Shown: one piece after another, positions 32,818 to 43,131 of the stretch
Numbering within the stretch: position 1 is the first letter of the stretch
How the letters are laid out: the number at the start of each line of letters is the position of its first letter
Assembly: GCA_028641055.1 (NCBI GenBank)
Contig: CM054058.1
Span: forward strand, 240,918,187-240,982,186
Length of the DNA: 64,000 nt
DNA from: Alopecurus myosuroides
Taxonomy: Eukaryota; Streptophyta; Magnoliopsida; Poales; Poaceae
Reading direction: 5' to 3'
Program-made: the position numbers and the translations under genes
Notes under the pieces: model-generated
The model's input: only the letters and a program-made list of their open reading frames with translations
Database searches by the model: none
What the model was told of the DNA's origin: nothing

Positions 32818-33559
32818 CTCGTAGGGCGATCCCCGACTGAAGTGTCAAGGATAATGCGGCTCGGCGTTGGCTTGACCCATCTGCTAATCTTTTTCGCTCG
32901 GCTAGATCTCTCCGAGCTTCTTTTATTGCTGTAGCCGCTCTCACTAGGTGGTAGTGGTAGGCGGTCATGTCTTCGTGAGGGGCTCCGGCTTCGGGTGGCT
33001 TACTCGTGCAGAGGGCCTCTTTTGCCCGGAGCCAGGCATCTCGCGCCGATGGTAGCGCGTTCTGTTGCGCTGTGTTCAGTTTGTTCAGGTGGATCTCCTG
33101 ATCCTGCCATGCAGACTTGAGCCAGATATGGCATGTGAGTCCTAGGCGTAGCTTGGGAGGTTCTCCTGATCCGAGAAGGTTCCTCTGTAGAGAGGGTATG
33201 GAAGTTGTTGGTGTTGAGGCGGATAGATTCGCCGCTTTTCGCCAAGTCGCGATCTTCATGTCGAGGTCGCGAGTCGACAACTCCTGGGCTAGAGATCGAT
33301 CCAGATTTCGATCCTTCGGGGTCGGTGAAGTGGTGGATCCCCTCTTTGTTGGTGTAGAACTGGAAGCTCCCGAACGTCAGGGTGACGCTCTTCTCTAGGT
33401 CGCTGAATACCGGGCGTGATTCCGGTGAGTGCGGAGCGACGATGACTGATCCGATCCGGATTGGGTTGGTCGGAGTCGAAGCCGCGGGATTTCAGCGTGA
33501 GTTGGTCGTCGATGAAGCCGAAGATGCCGGAGATCCAGCGCCCGCCGTTCCCACAGACG
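32818..33559 (-). pseudogene. Element A gag N-terminal region and leader, right of the B insertion
   Basis: The minus strand carries a frame (33280 to about 32838) starting MSTRDLDMKIATWRKAANLS and continuing LNTAQQNALPSARDAWLRAK and AIKEARRDLAERKRLADGSS. It is charged and helical, as in gag N-termini of Tat elements. Joined across B (removing 10,000 bases), its frame does not match the next gag piece, so a frameshift lies between them. 33281-33559 is leader without clear coding content. Confidence 0.55.
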
Positions 33560-33567
33560 GCGCCAAT
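33560..33567 (-). promoter_or_regulatory. Primer-binding site of element A
   Basis: On the minus strand 'ttggcgccgtctgtggg' begins one base or so after the LTR end (...CGACA). This fixes the element's direction: 5' LTR at 33568-34057. Confidence 0.75.
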
Positions 33568-34057
33568 TGTCGAATCTGCATCTCAACAAGTCCCTCGGGT
33601 GAACCCATCGGGTTTCGATTAGGAGAACGTGTAGGCGCTGGTGACGATTGTCGGCTAGACAGGGGGCACGATTTACCCAGGTTCGGGGCCCTCGTAGAGG
33701 AAAACCTTTACTCCTGCCTCTTTCGATCTGTATTCACGAGTAGATCGGTTACAATGGTGGATTGTTCAAGTCGAGAATATGATCTCGATCTCAAGGCTTG
33801 GTCGTGCGGTATTGCTTGGTCCCTCTCCTGTGGTTCTCCTGGCTTTATATAGGTGGCCAGGTCTCAAACCGTACCCGGAGAGGACTCGAACGCTAACCTA
33901 GAGTCGGTTACAAGTTTGCTAACTTGACCCGCAAGGCTTTGCGGTGGGCTTCAATTGGGCCTTCTATAATGATCTATGACGCCTCCTTTAGATCTTGGAC
34001 CGTGGGCCTGAGACCGGATATGCTCACCCGACAGGCCTAGGATCCATCTCTTCGTCA
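33568..34057 (-). repeat. 5' LTR of element A
   Basis: 490 bp, TG...CA, 21 substitutions and three or four 1-bp indels relative to 12279-12769. Flanked by CTCGG against CTCGA at the other side. Confidence 0.93.
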
Positions 34058-34669
34058 CTCGGCGTGGCGCATGGTACTCTACCGCCCCCTCTGTTTTCTG
34101 TCAATCTTGAACTGATTTGGGGCGACGCCATATCTCCTTGCCGAAGAGGTATGCGCTAAGGAGAAAGACAAGAATACTAGGCCGGACTAGTGAGCTTTTA
34201 AGTCAGGTAAAGAGGCCCATAGTAGTGCACCAAGCATGCACAAGTGGAACAGATGGATCAGAGGTATTCTCAAAAAAACAAAAAAAAATCAGAGGTCGTT
34301 TCAATTGTGAAAAAGATGACCGTCTAGCACATGTCACAGCTAGTGCTCCGTCTCTCTCAATCCTAGCGTCAATCAGACCATTAGTTTCTAAGATTATTTT
34401 TCGTAATTTTCCATGTTTTCAGTGGTTGTATTTTATCCGTCCCGAAAGATCTTTTGAGAGTCTTTTTTTTGCTAAATACACTTGCATTTGTGTTTCAAAA
34501 AAATTTCTTAATCAAATAAAAATTCTTGGGTCTGCCACCTCTAGATATGTTTTAGTGTAACATACATAATGTATGTATACACTAAAATGTGTCTAGATAC
34601 GTTTTGTCTAAAAAATGAACACGTTGGAATCAGTTTACGGGAGGTAATGGTAACGTAATGGAAAATTTC
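34058..34669. other. Pre-insertion sequence of A and Stowaway-like remnants
   Basis: 34058-34130 continues the sequence interrupted at 12237-12278 by element A. The 34540-34610 stretch ('tctagatatgttttagtgtaac...acactaaaatgtgtctagatacg') is a short palindrome resembling Stowaway middles. No gene was recognised. Confidence 0.4.
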
Positions 34670-35352
34670 TAAATTTGTTTGGCTCGTGCAGGTAACGTAA
34701 ATAGAATCGTTGTATCTGAATATGAACGAAAGGAGATGGAAAAGGAAGAAGGATGATCAATCACGAAGGTGAGAGAGGAGAAGGCAGTACCAGGGAAGGT
34801 GATTGGTGGCTGCCGGCAAGCCAAGGCACGGAAGCAGCAGGGCGTCGCTGCTGCTACAGCTGCTTGGAGAAGGACAATAGGTCAAGCAAGGAAGGGATTG
34901 GTGGCCGCCGGCCGACATGGCGACGCTACCGCTCCCGCCGGCGCCGCCGGTGCCCACGTCGGTGTCGCAACATGGCGGACAAGGGCAGGGACAGGAGGAA
35001 ATCTAGGAAGAGATCATAGAAGTATTTGTCTCTCGCTCGTCGCCGTCCGATATGGTGTCGCCGTCGCTCCCGGCGGCTGCCGCCGGTGCCGACGCCGGCG
35101 TCGCAACCTGACGAACGAGGGCAGGGACATGAGGAAATACGGGAAGAGATTTGTCTCTGGCTCGTTCGGCTCGCGGTAACGAGATCCGTTTCCGCTGGGG
35201 TCTGGCTGGTAACAGTTTTGGTCTAAGGTGTAACTCGTTTACATAGTATTCATTTACAGGAAAAGTGAACCAAACATAATTAAGGGTACTCCGTATTAGA
35301 TTACGGTGTAATTGGATAACAGGATGAAACGTGCGAACCAAACACGTCCATT
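34670..35352. mobile_element. Probable non-autonomous DNA transposon with imperfect terminal inverted repeats
   Basis: The left edge 'tttgtttggctcgtgc' and the right edge 'acgtgcgaaccaaaca' are inverted with a few mismatches. Inner segments ('ggtaacg', 'gtgaaccaaaca') repeat the theme. The interior is GC-rich and contains a direct duplication of about 130 bp (34916-35044 and 35051-35170). There is no transposase. The superfamily is not established. Confidence 0.4.
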
Positions 35353-35490
35353 TTGTATTTTGATACGGAGCGAGTATCATGGAACGGTGGGAGTATCACG
35401 TTGGAGGAGGCCTAGGGCAATGTATGGTTGCGGCACGTTCTAAATTTGGAGCTACCGAGTACAGATATCCACCTCCTGTGGTTTGCCCCC

Positions 35491-36197
35491 GATCGGGTAG
35501 TACGTGAGCGTGACACGGCGCAATTCAATCCAGATCGCCTCGAAATCCCGTTTCCGAAAACGGAACAGACCGCCGCGCAGAAGGGACAAACCACCCCACC
35601 GACCGTTGCCTTTCCGGGGAGGTGGCGCTGCGGCGCACGGCGAGAAAAGCGAGCAAACCCACTCAAAACTAGAAATCGTTCGTTCGAGCGAGCAAACCTT
35701 TCTCGGAAAAAGCGTTCGTTCTTGCCTCGCTCAATCCTGAAATTAAAGCGAGCAAAGCAATCGAGTGAGGAGCCAAACTCCAAAGCTAAACTATCCCGGC
35801 CCTCTGCATTTCCCCCCGCGCACGTACGGACCAGAGACCCCTGGATCGATGGCACGACGGAAGGCACCGGCGCAGAATGGAGCCCGGCGCGCCGAGGGCG
35901 AGACGGCGCAGCCTCCGCTGAAGCGGGGGCCGTGGACGGCGCAGGAGGACGAGTTGCTGTCGCGGTTCGTACAGCGTGAGGGCGAGGGACGGTGGCGCAC
36001 GCTGCCGCGGCGCGCGGGTCTTCTGCGGTGCGGCAAGAGCTGCCGCCTCCGGTGGATGAACTACCTGAGGCCGGACATCAAGCGCGGCCCCATCGCCGAC
36101 GACGAGGAGGATCTCATCCTCCGCCTCCACCGCGTCCTCGGCAACCGGTGCGTGCACGCAACTAACTATGTCCAAAATGCATCCGAGCATGTATTGA
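35491..36197 (+). pseudogene. Truncated duplicate of an R2R3-MYB gene (promoter, exon 1, start of intron)
   Basis: This 707-bp block repeats 39485-40187 at about 97% identity. It covers ~360 bp of upstream sequence, the ATG at 35849, all of exon 1 and 50 bp of intron. The protein reads [35 protein letters not shown], then [13 protein letters not shown] and [17 protein letters not shown], where the splice donor (CG|GTGCGTG) is kept. Similarity ends at 36197, before exon 2, so the second half of R3 (recognition helix) is missing. Read through, the frame stops at 36236-36238. Exon 1 has no stop or frameshift. If expressed, it could make a protein with R2 and half of R3 that keeps most of the bHLH-contact motif. 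It is classed as a pseudogene because the DNA-binding domain is incomplete. Confidence 0.85.
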
Positions 36198-36299
36198 GCA
36201 GGATACACTGCACAGCTTGCTGGTGGTTGCGACTGTAGGGGCGCTCTTGCCGGTGCCGATGTCAGGCCACGTGGCGTCCTGCTCGAGCCTCCCTGCTGT

Positions 36300-36345
36300 T
36301 CAGGCCGAGATGCTTTTTTTTTTGAGAACTCAGGCCGAGATGCTT
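36300..36345 (-). repeat. 16-bp direct repeats around a 14-bp poly(T) insert
   Basis: The 16-base sequence 'tcaggccgagatgctt' occurs at 36300-36315 and 36330-36345. Between the copies lies 'ttttttttgagaac'. On the minus strand the insert ends in A8, and the flanks act as a target duplication. Confidence 0.7.
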
Positions 36346-39295
36346 GCGACGGTGCGAGGACCCCCTGCCATGACATATTCGACGACCTGAGGCTGCTGCT
36401 GATGCCTTCCACAATAAGTTATAAATTCTTCAGTTCTAGTCAATTTAATATTTGATCTGTGTGTGATTTTTTGTTAGTGAGATGCATCTTTTTTGTTTTT
36501 TGTTTTTGCAAAGCACGCAGTGGCTGAAAGCCTGTTGGAGGGGTCGTTGATCAAAGCCTACTTTAATCTGCGTGTCATTTCATTGATCTACCAAGTATAT
36601 ATAGTAGTACAACAACATTTTATTAGTGCCACATGCAATCATTTTATTTCCAGTAGTGATTTTGATGTGTAAGTGTTGCTAGGATCTCAAGTTTTATCTG
36701 TTGGAGAAGTATTTTGGTGAGAAAATATATGCTAATAGTCTAGATATTACTTCCCTAAACCATGCTGGGCTATCTGGCCATGGAGCCTCTCGCGCGACGC
36801 GACCAGTTCGTCCGTTAGATGGTTTTCTCCTTCGGAATTTTGGCTGCTAGCGCTTTCTAGCTTGTTGGATATTGTTAATTGCGTGTCACGTTTGTGCCTA
36901 AACTCTGGGTGAGCTCCCAGTTTCTTCTACTTCCGCTCTAGATTTTTTTTCCAGTTCATCTAAGTTGAAACTTGAAAGCAAACACTCAACACAAATCCTA
37001 ATGGTGAAGTACCTAGATTTAATTATCTAATGTGTAGAATCTTAGGAAAAAAGAGGTCTTAAGGTGTGAAACTCAAGCTGGCAACTCGGTACCATTTTTC
37101 TGCTAATTAATACCTCCAAATATCTGTTTTTTATATTTGTATTCCTTATTTATACTTTCAACATTGCTCAAGAGCGTTATGAAGTTATATTTTCTAGAAG
37201 CAAAGAGGAGCATTCCATTGTATATATATGATTCTAGAGCTCTCAGCTCCATTGTGTGTTTTCAGGTCGATAATGAACCCTGGAGCCCACCACCCACCGT
37301 AGAGTGGCGGTGGTCTTTGACAGCGCCTCTCCGTGCAACCATAAGCTTTTGCCGGCGAGAGCTATAGCGGTGCTGCTGATAGCCTCCCGTGTCTCACGCG
37401 TGGTGGTAGGTTCGGCTGAGCTCAGGCTTCGACTACCTACCGCCGCTTTGCCGTGGTTCTTGTGACCTTTGGCCTTGGGCTAAAACCCCCTTTGGTGAGC
37501 TCCTCGGGTTCCTTCCTTCCTCTTCTACGTGTTATTATTTGTGTGGCTTTCTTATCGTTATATACAACTGACACTTGGAGATTTAATTGGACTAGCATAA
37601 GACCATCAATGTTGTTTCTTACCTTACCTCGTTGGAGTAGCATTCGTGTGCTACTAAACTCTTCGTGGTACCAAATTACATGCTCGTGACGCCGATCAGA
37701 CTTGCTCTTCTGAAAATGATGATCCTCTCGTTGTTAATTGTGCCATAATACCCTTGTTCTATGTACAAAATTTAGTTTCCAGCTGTGGTTGCGTTGCTTA
37801 ATGGCATTCCTGGTATCAAATTGCACCAATATGACACCTCATTCTGAATATAAATATGGTTCTTCCGTCCTTGTAGCAATGCAACTAGTCATAATTAAGG
37901 TTTCTTGTCTTGCAGGTGATGGACGGATGAGCCAAGCTTGTTCAACCAGTAGTAGTCGGATCCGGCGGTGAAGGCGAGAAGTGGACCTGGTGCTGGCCTT
38001 ACTGAGGTGGAGCTGTCTTTGCTCCATTTTATCGTATCTTTCACCTTGGCCATCTACATAGGTTGCTGGAGCATCTTCAATTGCTCGTTTTTGTAAACAC
38101 ATGGTGTTATTTTACGATTGCTAGACCAATTTGTTCATGATAACCTTCTGGCAAGGCTGGTCTTTGCTGTATGGTTTGTAATAAATCGATTGTGTAACAG
38201 TTTATATTGTTTTGATGTGCGATGATAGTATCCTTGAGATGAACTCCGGCTTGGTTACGAACCGAGATATAAATCGAGGTCCTCGACTAGAGTAGCAGTT
38301 CTGGCTCCTGTTTAATAAATCTGTTGTGATCCTTGAGCTAGATGTTACCTTGTTTAATGGGCGGTGTCCGATATATTTTTTTTGCCTGTGCATTAGTATG
38401 AATTGGTTATTTGGTATAGAATTTTGAATGATTTTTAAACTTATTACTTGCTTGTAACGATGATACGCCGGGTGATGGCCTGTGACGTACGGTTTTGAAA
38501 TTGATCTTCCTCTCCCGTCTCAAATATTCTTTCCATGGAAAATAGATTTTTAAGCGCGAGCTCTCTTCTTGTTGCCTGTCCCTATAAATCCGGCAAGTAG
38601 GAGGGGTAGCGTGCGGTTGCGGCGAGAGGGGATGCTGCGGTGATGGCGCGTGGAAATTAAAGGTCGGCCATGAGCTAGCAGGTAATTAATTTTTCTTCTC
38701 GTCACGCACGCATGCATGAATCAGACCTCGATCGATCGGATTTGTTGCTTGCTAGCTGTAGCGGCGGGAGGAAGGCAATTAGGATTGGAACCGATCTCCT
38801 CATCTTCATCTTTGGCACTGTAGATAGATGTTTTGTCGTCTTTTAGCAGGATCCTGGAACGTGATTGGTACTACTCCAGAAATAAAATTAAAGGATCCCT
38901 GGGTCTTGTGGCGATACAGCAGGAGTATGTATATATGGTGGCCATTTTTTGCGGGTTAAGAATAGAGGTCGTATACCGGAACGTACAAGTAGCTAGGAGT
39001 TTAGGGGAAAAAAAAAGAAGGAGATCCATTTGCTGGGCGCTGACCGAACCAAGTAGGTAGGACGAGGTTTGTTATCCCGTACCGTAGCTAGGGAGTACGT
39101 ATTTGCTGGGCGGGCACAAACACGTAACCAGCGTGGTCCTGGCAAACAAACTAGCGCGCGTGGCACAAACACGGAACCAGCGCGCCTCCTTTGGCAAGTG
39201 CGACACGCCTGTCCATTCGCGACAGCACCACTCCCATGTTCTCCATTCTCTCGCACTCCCAAGAAGAGGCGCATGCGTGAACCCCGCGTTTCTAG
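36346..39295. other. Spacer between the MYB copies, with a possible spliced non-coding transcript
   Basis: No protein family was recognised. Splice-like signals frame one interval: an AG after a pyrimidine tract at about 37265 ('gtgttttcag|gtcgataat'), a GT at about 37494 ('cctttg|gtgagctcc') and another AG at about 37916 ('gtcttgcag|gtgatgg'). A run to AATAAA-like signals follows near 38180 and 38310. All frames in the putative exons hold stops, so a non-coding RNA or a captured gene fragment are equal options. 39103-39215 has a short imperfect duplication of 'gcacaaacacg(t/g)(a/g)accagcg'. Confidence 0.3.
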
Positions 39296-39380
39296 CTAGC
39301 TTGTACTGGCTGCGCAAACGCGGTTCTCAAGCTGCGCGAGGTCCTTGGTTCGATCCGGGAGGAGGGCGTCGAGGTCCGGC
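39296..39380 (+). repeat. tRNA-like (SINE-like) fragment
   Basis: 'gcgcgaggtccttggttcgatccgggagg' contains a perfect B-box (GGTTCGATCC) preceded by a short stem-forming 'gctgcgcaaacgcggttctcaagctgcgc'. No A-box or poly(A) tail is clear. It is recorded as a tRNA-derived relic, not a tRNA gene. Confidence 0.35.
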
Positions 39381-39838
39381 TCTGAAGGCTTCTGGAACCT
39401 CTCCGTTGGGTCATCGTTGGGCGGGCTCTTCACGACCCAAAGGAAACGCTGCCCGCTTGCCTCTAGCCCGAGCGCCACCTCTCTGATCGGGTAGTACGTG
39501 AGCGTGACACGGCGCAATTCAATCCAGATCGCCTCGAAATCCCGTTTCCGAAAACGGAACAGACCGCCGCGCAGAAGGGACAAACCACCCCACCGACCGT
39601 TGCCTTTCCGGGGAGGTGGCGCTGCGGCGCACGGCGAGAAAAGCGAGCAAACCCCACTCAAAACTAGAAATCGTTCGTTCGAGCGAGCAAACCTTTCTCG
39701 GAAAAAGCGTTCGTTCTTGCCTCGCTCAATCCTGAAATTAAAGCGAGCAAAGCAGTCGAGTGAGGAGCCAAACTCCAACGCTAAGCTATCCCTCTGCATT
39801 TCTCCCCGCGTACGTACGGACCAGAGACCCCTGGATCG

Positions 39839-40825
39839 ATGGCACGACGGAAGGCACCGGCGCAGAATGGAGCCCGGAGCGCCGAGGGCGAGACGGCGGC
39901 GGCGCCGCTGAAGCGGGGGCCGTGGACCGCGCAGGAGGACGAGTTGCTGTCGCGGTTCGTACAGCGTGAGGGTGAGGGACGGTGGCGCACGCTGCCGCGG
40001 CGCGCGGGGCTTCTGCGGTGCGGCAAGAGCTGCCGCCTCCGGTGGATGAACTACCTCAGGCCGGACATCAAGCGCGGCCCCATCGCGGACGACGAGGAGG
40101 ATCTCATCCTCCGCCTCCACCGCGTCCTCGGCAACCGGTGCGTGCACGCAACTAACTATGTCCAAAATGCATCCGAGCATGCATTGAAATTACTGTGCAA
40201 GACAGTAACCGCGCGCATGCTTGACGGAATCATGAATGAATGTGCGCGCAGGTGGTCGCTGATCGCTGGGAGGCTGCCGGGCCGCACGGACAACGAGATC
40301 AAGAACTACTGGAACTCGCACCTGAGCAAGAAGCTCATCGCGCAGGGCCTCGACCCGCGGACACACATGCCGATCGCGGCTGCTGCTGGCAAGACGGCGG
40401 CGGCTGGGCACTCCCACGCCACCACGGCCGCTCCCGCTCCCGCTCCCGCCCCCGCTGCTGCAGACAATCAGATTGCAACAGCGGTCGAACCGCCAGGACC
40501 AACCTCGCCGGCCGCTGGAACTGGACGCGACGGCCGTGACAGCGCAGCCGACGGAGGCGACGCCGACTTCACAGCGACGATGAGCCTCGACGCCGCCCAT
40601 GGCCTCCAAGGATTCGGCGCAGATCAGTTTATTGCAGACTACGGTACCGCTGTTCGTGGAGGCGGCTTCGACGACCTCATGGGGTGTCCAATGGTGGACG
40701 ACGACACGTTCACCTCATTTCTGGATTCTTTGGTCAGTGAGAGGCGTCTCGCCGATTGCCTCGTCGACGCCGACGCCGCTGATCACACGGATGCCAAGAA
40801 AGATCAGGGTGGCGCTAGCTGGTGA
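39839..40825 (+). CDS. R2R3-MYB transcription factor, MYB5-like
   Basis: Two exons: 39839-40137 and 40252-40825. The intron is 114 nt (CG|GTGCGTG...GCGCGCAG|G), splitting Arg100. The product is 290 aa. R2 (residues 25-76) has W29, W49 and W69; R3 (77-127) has I82, W101 and W120 and ends [13 protein letters not shown]. The bHLH-contact motif at D88-R107 is complete except V96 for the usual Leu. After R3 come [10 protein letters not shown] (132-141), an Ala/Pro-rich stretch, and [16 protein letters not shown] (249-264). That resembles the C-terminal motif of AtMYB5/VvMYB5-type regulators of proanthocyanidin, mucilage and trichome traits. Only the second of the two usual R2R3 introns is present. 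The protein should act in the nucleus with a bHLH partner. The pathway in this grass is inferred. Confidence 0.85.
   Translation: MARRKAPAQNGARSAEGETAAAPLKRGPWTAQEDELLSRFVQREGEGRWRTLPRRAGLLRCGKSCRLRWMNYLRPDIKRGPIADDEEDLILRLHRVLGNRCVHATNYVQNASEHALKLLCKTVTARMLDGIMNECARRWSLIAGRLPGRTDNEIKNYWNSHLSKKLIAQGLDPRTHMPIAAAAGKTAAAGHSHATTAAPAPAPAPAAADNQIATAVEPPGPTSPAAGTGRDGRDSAADGGDADFTATMSLDAAHGLQGFGADQFIADYGTAVRGGGFDDLMGCPMVDDDTFTSFLDSLVSERRLADCLVDADAADHTDAKKDQGGASW
40138..40251 (+). other. Intron of the MYB gene
   Basis: 114 nt, exactly 38 codons, with no in-frame stop. Retention would therefore insert 38 residues between Arg100 and Trp101 and give a 328-aa product with a disrupted R3. Confidence 0.85.
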
Positions 40826-41051
40826 TCTGTCAGAACTCTACGTACGGTGTCGCACTGAATTATGCACTGTTATTATGTGTTAATTAATCACGAATCAGCT
40901 GACATGGGGAATAAGTTGATCATGAGCAGCTTGATGTAGTACTGCACCCAGGTCTGGTGACGTTTGTGCGATGAGAATTAACACAGTACAAGGTTATGTA
41001 TGGACTGCAAAGCCATTCGTGTTACTGAAGTGATGCATGTAAGATGGTAAT
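40826..41051. other. MYB 3' flank
   Basis: AT-rich sequence after the stop codon. It is expected to hold the 3' UTR, but no canonical polyadenylation signal stands out. Confidence 0.4.
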
Positions 41052-41060
41052 TAATGTGTT

Positions 41061-42103
41061 TTTTTTTTTAACGGGAAGAGGGGCCTCGAAGGACCCCGAG
41101 AGCAACATCCATTAAGCTGTCGGTCGAGTACATTTACAAAGAGAGCCCTGCCTAAAAAAGAAATGGCAGAAAAGACCCTGGACAGTTACAACAGGGACCC
41201 TGGAAGAAAATGAACAAACGCAATCCAATCCAGGCCGCCCCCTCGCTCCTGCTCCACCGCTGCTATGGCGCGACCGTCGACAGCGACCAATTGCATCTAC
41301 TCCGGGGACGATACCACTTGGAGAGGTACAGCGGGAGCCAACCGCTTCGACGATGAAAGGCCTCCATGACGGCACATCGGCCTGGAGGATGTTGATAATC
41401 TTGTGCCAGCCTTCAGCCAGCAACCAAGATGGGAGAAGCTGCCCTTCAGCCATGAAAATCAGTAGCTCATCGGCCACAGCTTGGCAAGCAGAAGCCACTG
41501 ATAGGAATCTCCCACGAAGCTTGAAGGATGCGACAGAGAGGCCAACCCCAGAATGAATCCGGCGTTGGGGAAGAAAATCCGCATCCTGCTCAAAAACTTC
41601 CCACTAGGCAGAAGCTGCAAGAACAAGTCGACCAACCTCCTTCTCCTCCCAATCACCATGACCAGAAGAAAAAAGAGGGGATAGAAGATCTACACCTGAA
41701 ACCGCAGCCCAAGATAAATCAATTCCCAGAAATAAATCAAGGAAGTGATCTTCGAGCTTATTCATGGAGGATCCGATGTCTTCTCCGCCCACCCTCGTCT
41801 CCACCCTCTGGAGCACAGCAAGCAGAGGCACCAGCATCGAAGAGGAGCAGTCACCGCTCGGACGCGACCACCCGCAGAACCTCCTCGACATAGCGCCAAA
41901 CTTCAAAGATGCAACAAGCAACAACAACAACGAAGAAGAAGAACCTAGACTACAGCTGTACAGCGAGGGCCGGCACCCTATTCCATCCCAACACCAGCCG
42001 GCGTAAGCGCCGACGGTGAGGGTGGCCGGATCTGGGGGAACGAGGCGGTTGACTCTCAAAGCCGAGAGGGTGGTGAGGAGGAGGGTTGAGACGGTCGAAG
42101 ATC
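41061..42103 (-). mobile_element. Poly(A)-tailed retroposon, about 1.04 kb
   Basis: On the minus strand the unit starts near 42103 in GC-rich sequence and ends in A9 (T run at 41061-41069). A 9-bp direct repeat 'taatgtgtt' (41052-41060 and 42104-42112) flanks it. Both hallmarks point to target-primed reverse transcription. Minus-strand frames (such as EGQLLPSWLLAEGWHKIINI around 41400) are short and broken and show no LINE motif, so it is probably a non-autonomous LINE-mobilised repeat. Confidence 0.65.
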
Positions 42104-42112
42104 TAATGTGTT

Positions 42113-43131
42113 CACCTGCTACTCACGTGTACGTTAGTCGTTACTCGACGCCGACCTGCAGGTCAGATTTGAGTACGTGCAGCTCATAAACCTGCAGGTC
42201 CATCCGTCTATATATAGCTCTCGTTTGCGTTAATAATTGCATTGGACAAAGGCGTAGCTTGTAATCTGCCATATCGATCTGAACCGCCGGTCCCTGTCCA
42301 TATTGACTCGGCTGTCGATCGGATTCAGGAAATACCCCAAACTTTATTTCAGGTATCACAAGATGACATTGGTGTATATGTATAGTATAAACGCGTTCTA
42401 CTGCTTCAGTGCTTCTCCTGTACAGTCGTGCTGTCTCGTAACGTAGAATTACCTCGGCACTTACTCAAGCAAAATAAAATGGTGTTCACACGTATACTAA
42501 TGGAACACTGTCTTTCACATGCTCATACCTCACGGTACCTGAACAACCAACATCGTAACGAGAAGCTCTAAAAAAAAACATTGTGACGAGAACAAAGAAT
42601 CTATAGACCCATGGCAACCCACAGAGATCCAAGGTTCAGAACCTGGATTCGTACTGGTAATTGCGTAATGCATTGCTACAAATTACCGGAGAGGAAGATT
42701 TGACCTTGTAGTTTCAGCAGCAGGCAGAGGCAAGCACGTCCATGCGTCGATATGTTGCAGCTCTCGATCTGCTAGCTCCTGGGGAAAACGCCCGAGGACT
42801 GAGGATGCAAGTCCCAAATGTTAACACGGGCACTGTACGGGGGAGCTGATGCTATATAGTACTCCGTGTTGAATTTACCGACCGTTGCGACCGGCCGTCG
42901 TCCAAATGGAATGTCTGGTTGGACTTAACCAACAAATCTGTGGCGGTTTCTTCCGAGTGTGATCTTTACAGGAATTCTATCCGAGGCGTGAAAGTCATAT
43001 ATCGGATATTCAGATTGACCGGTAGCTGCTGCAGAACTTGTGATTTCCGAACATACGTAGCATTATTTGAACCGTGGTTACTGACGACAAAAACAGAGAT
43101 TTAGCTCACAGGATCTCCAACCACACCCCCT
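42113..43131. other. Intergenic sequence
   Basis: No gene, transposon end or RNA recognised. The 42150-42205 stretch contains two copies of 'cctgcaggtc'. Confidence 0.4.

Larger units (their letters stand above)
12279..34057 (-). mobile_element. Element A: Tat-lineage Ty3/gypsy retrotransposon, host of nested element B
   Basis: Two LTRs (12279-12769 and 33568-34057) bound the element. The 5-bp flanks are CTCGA on the left and CTCGG on the right, a near-perfect TSD. The primer-binding site lies left of the right LTR, so the element reads on the minus strand: 5' LTR, gag, (deleted protease), RT, two RNase H domains, integrase, a large antisense gene, 3' LTR. A second RNase H after the first marks the Tat lineage. 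The 9,995-bp element B sits inside gag; without it A is about 11.8 kb. The LTRs differ at 21 of about 488 sites (4.3%), plus a few indels. Nonsense codons in RNase H and integrase make it inactive. Confidence 0.9.

Noticed and set aside
35786..36412. 208-codon minus-strand frame opposite the truncated MYB, and the 294-codon one at 39296-40180
   Set aside because: Both are antisense shadows of GC-rich MYB exon 1 and its upstream region. They are similar only because the DNA is duplicated.
39839..40825. 328-aa single-exon reading of the MYB gene
   Set aside because: It places 38 unrelated residues before the invariant Trp of R3. A GT..AG intron at the conserved MYB intron position restores the domain. 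Kept only as a possible retention product.
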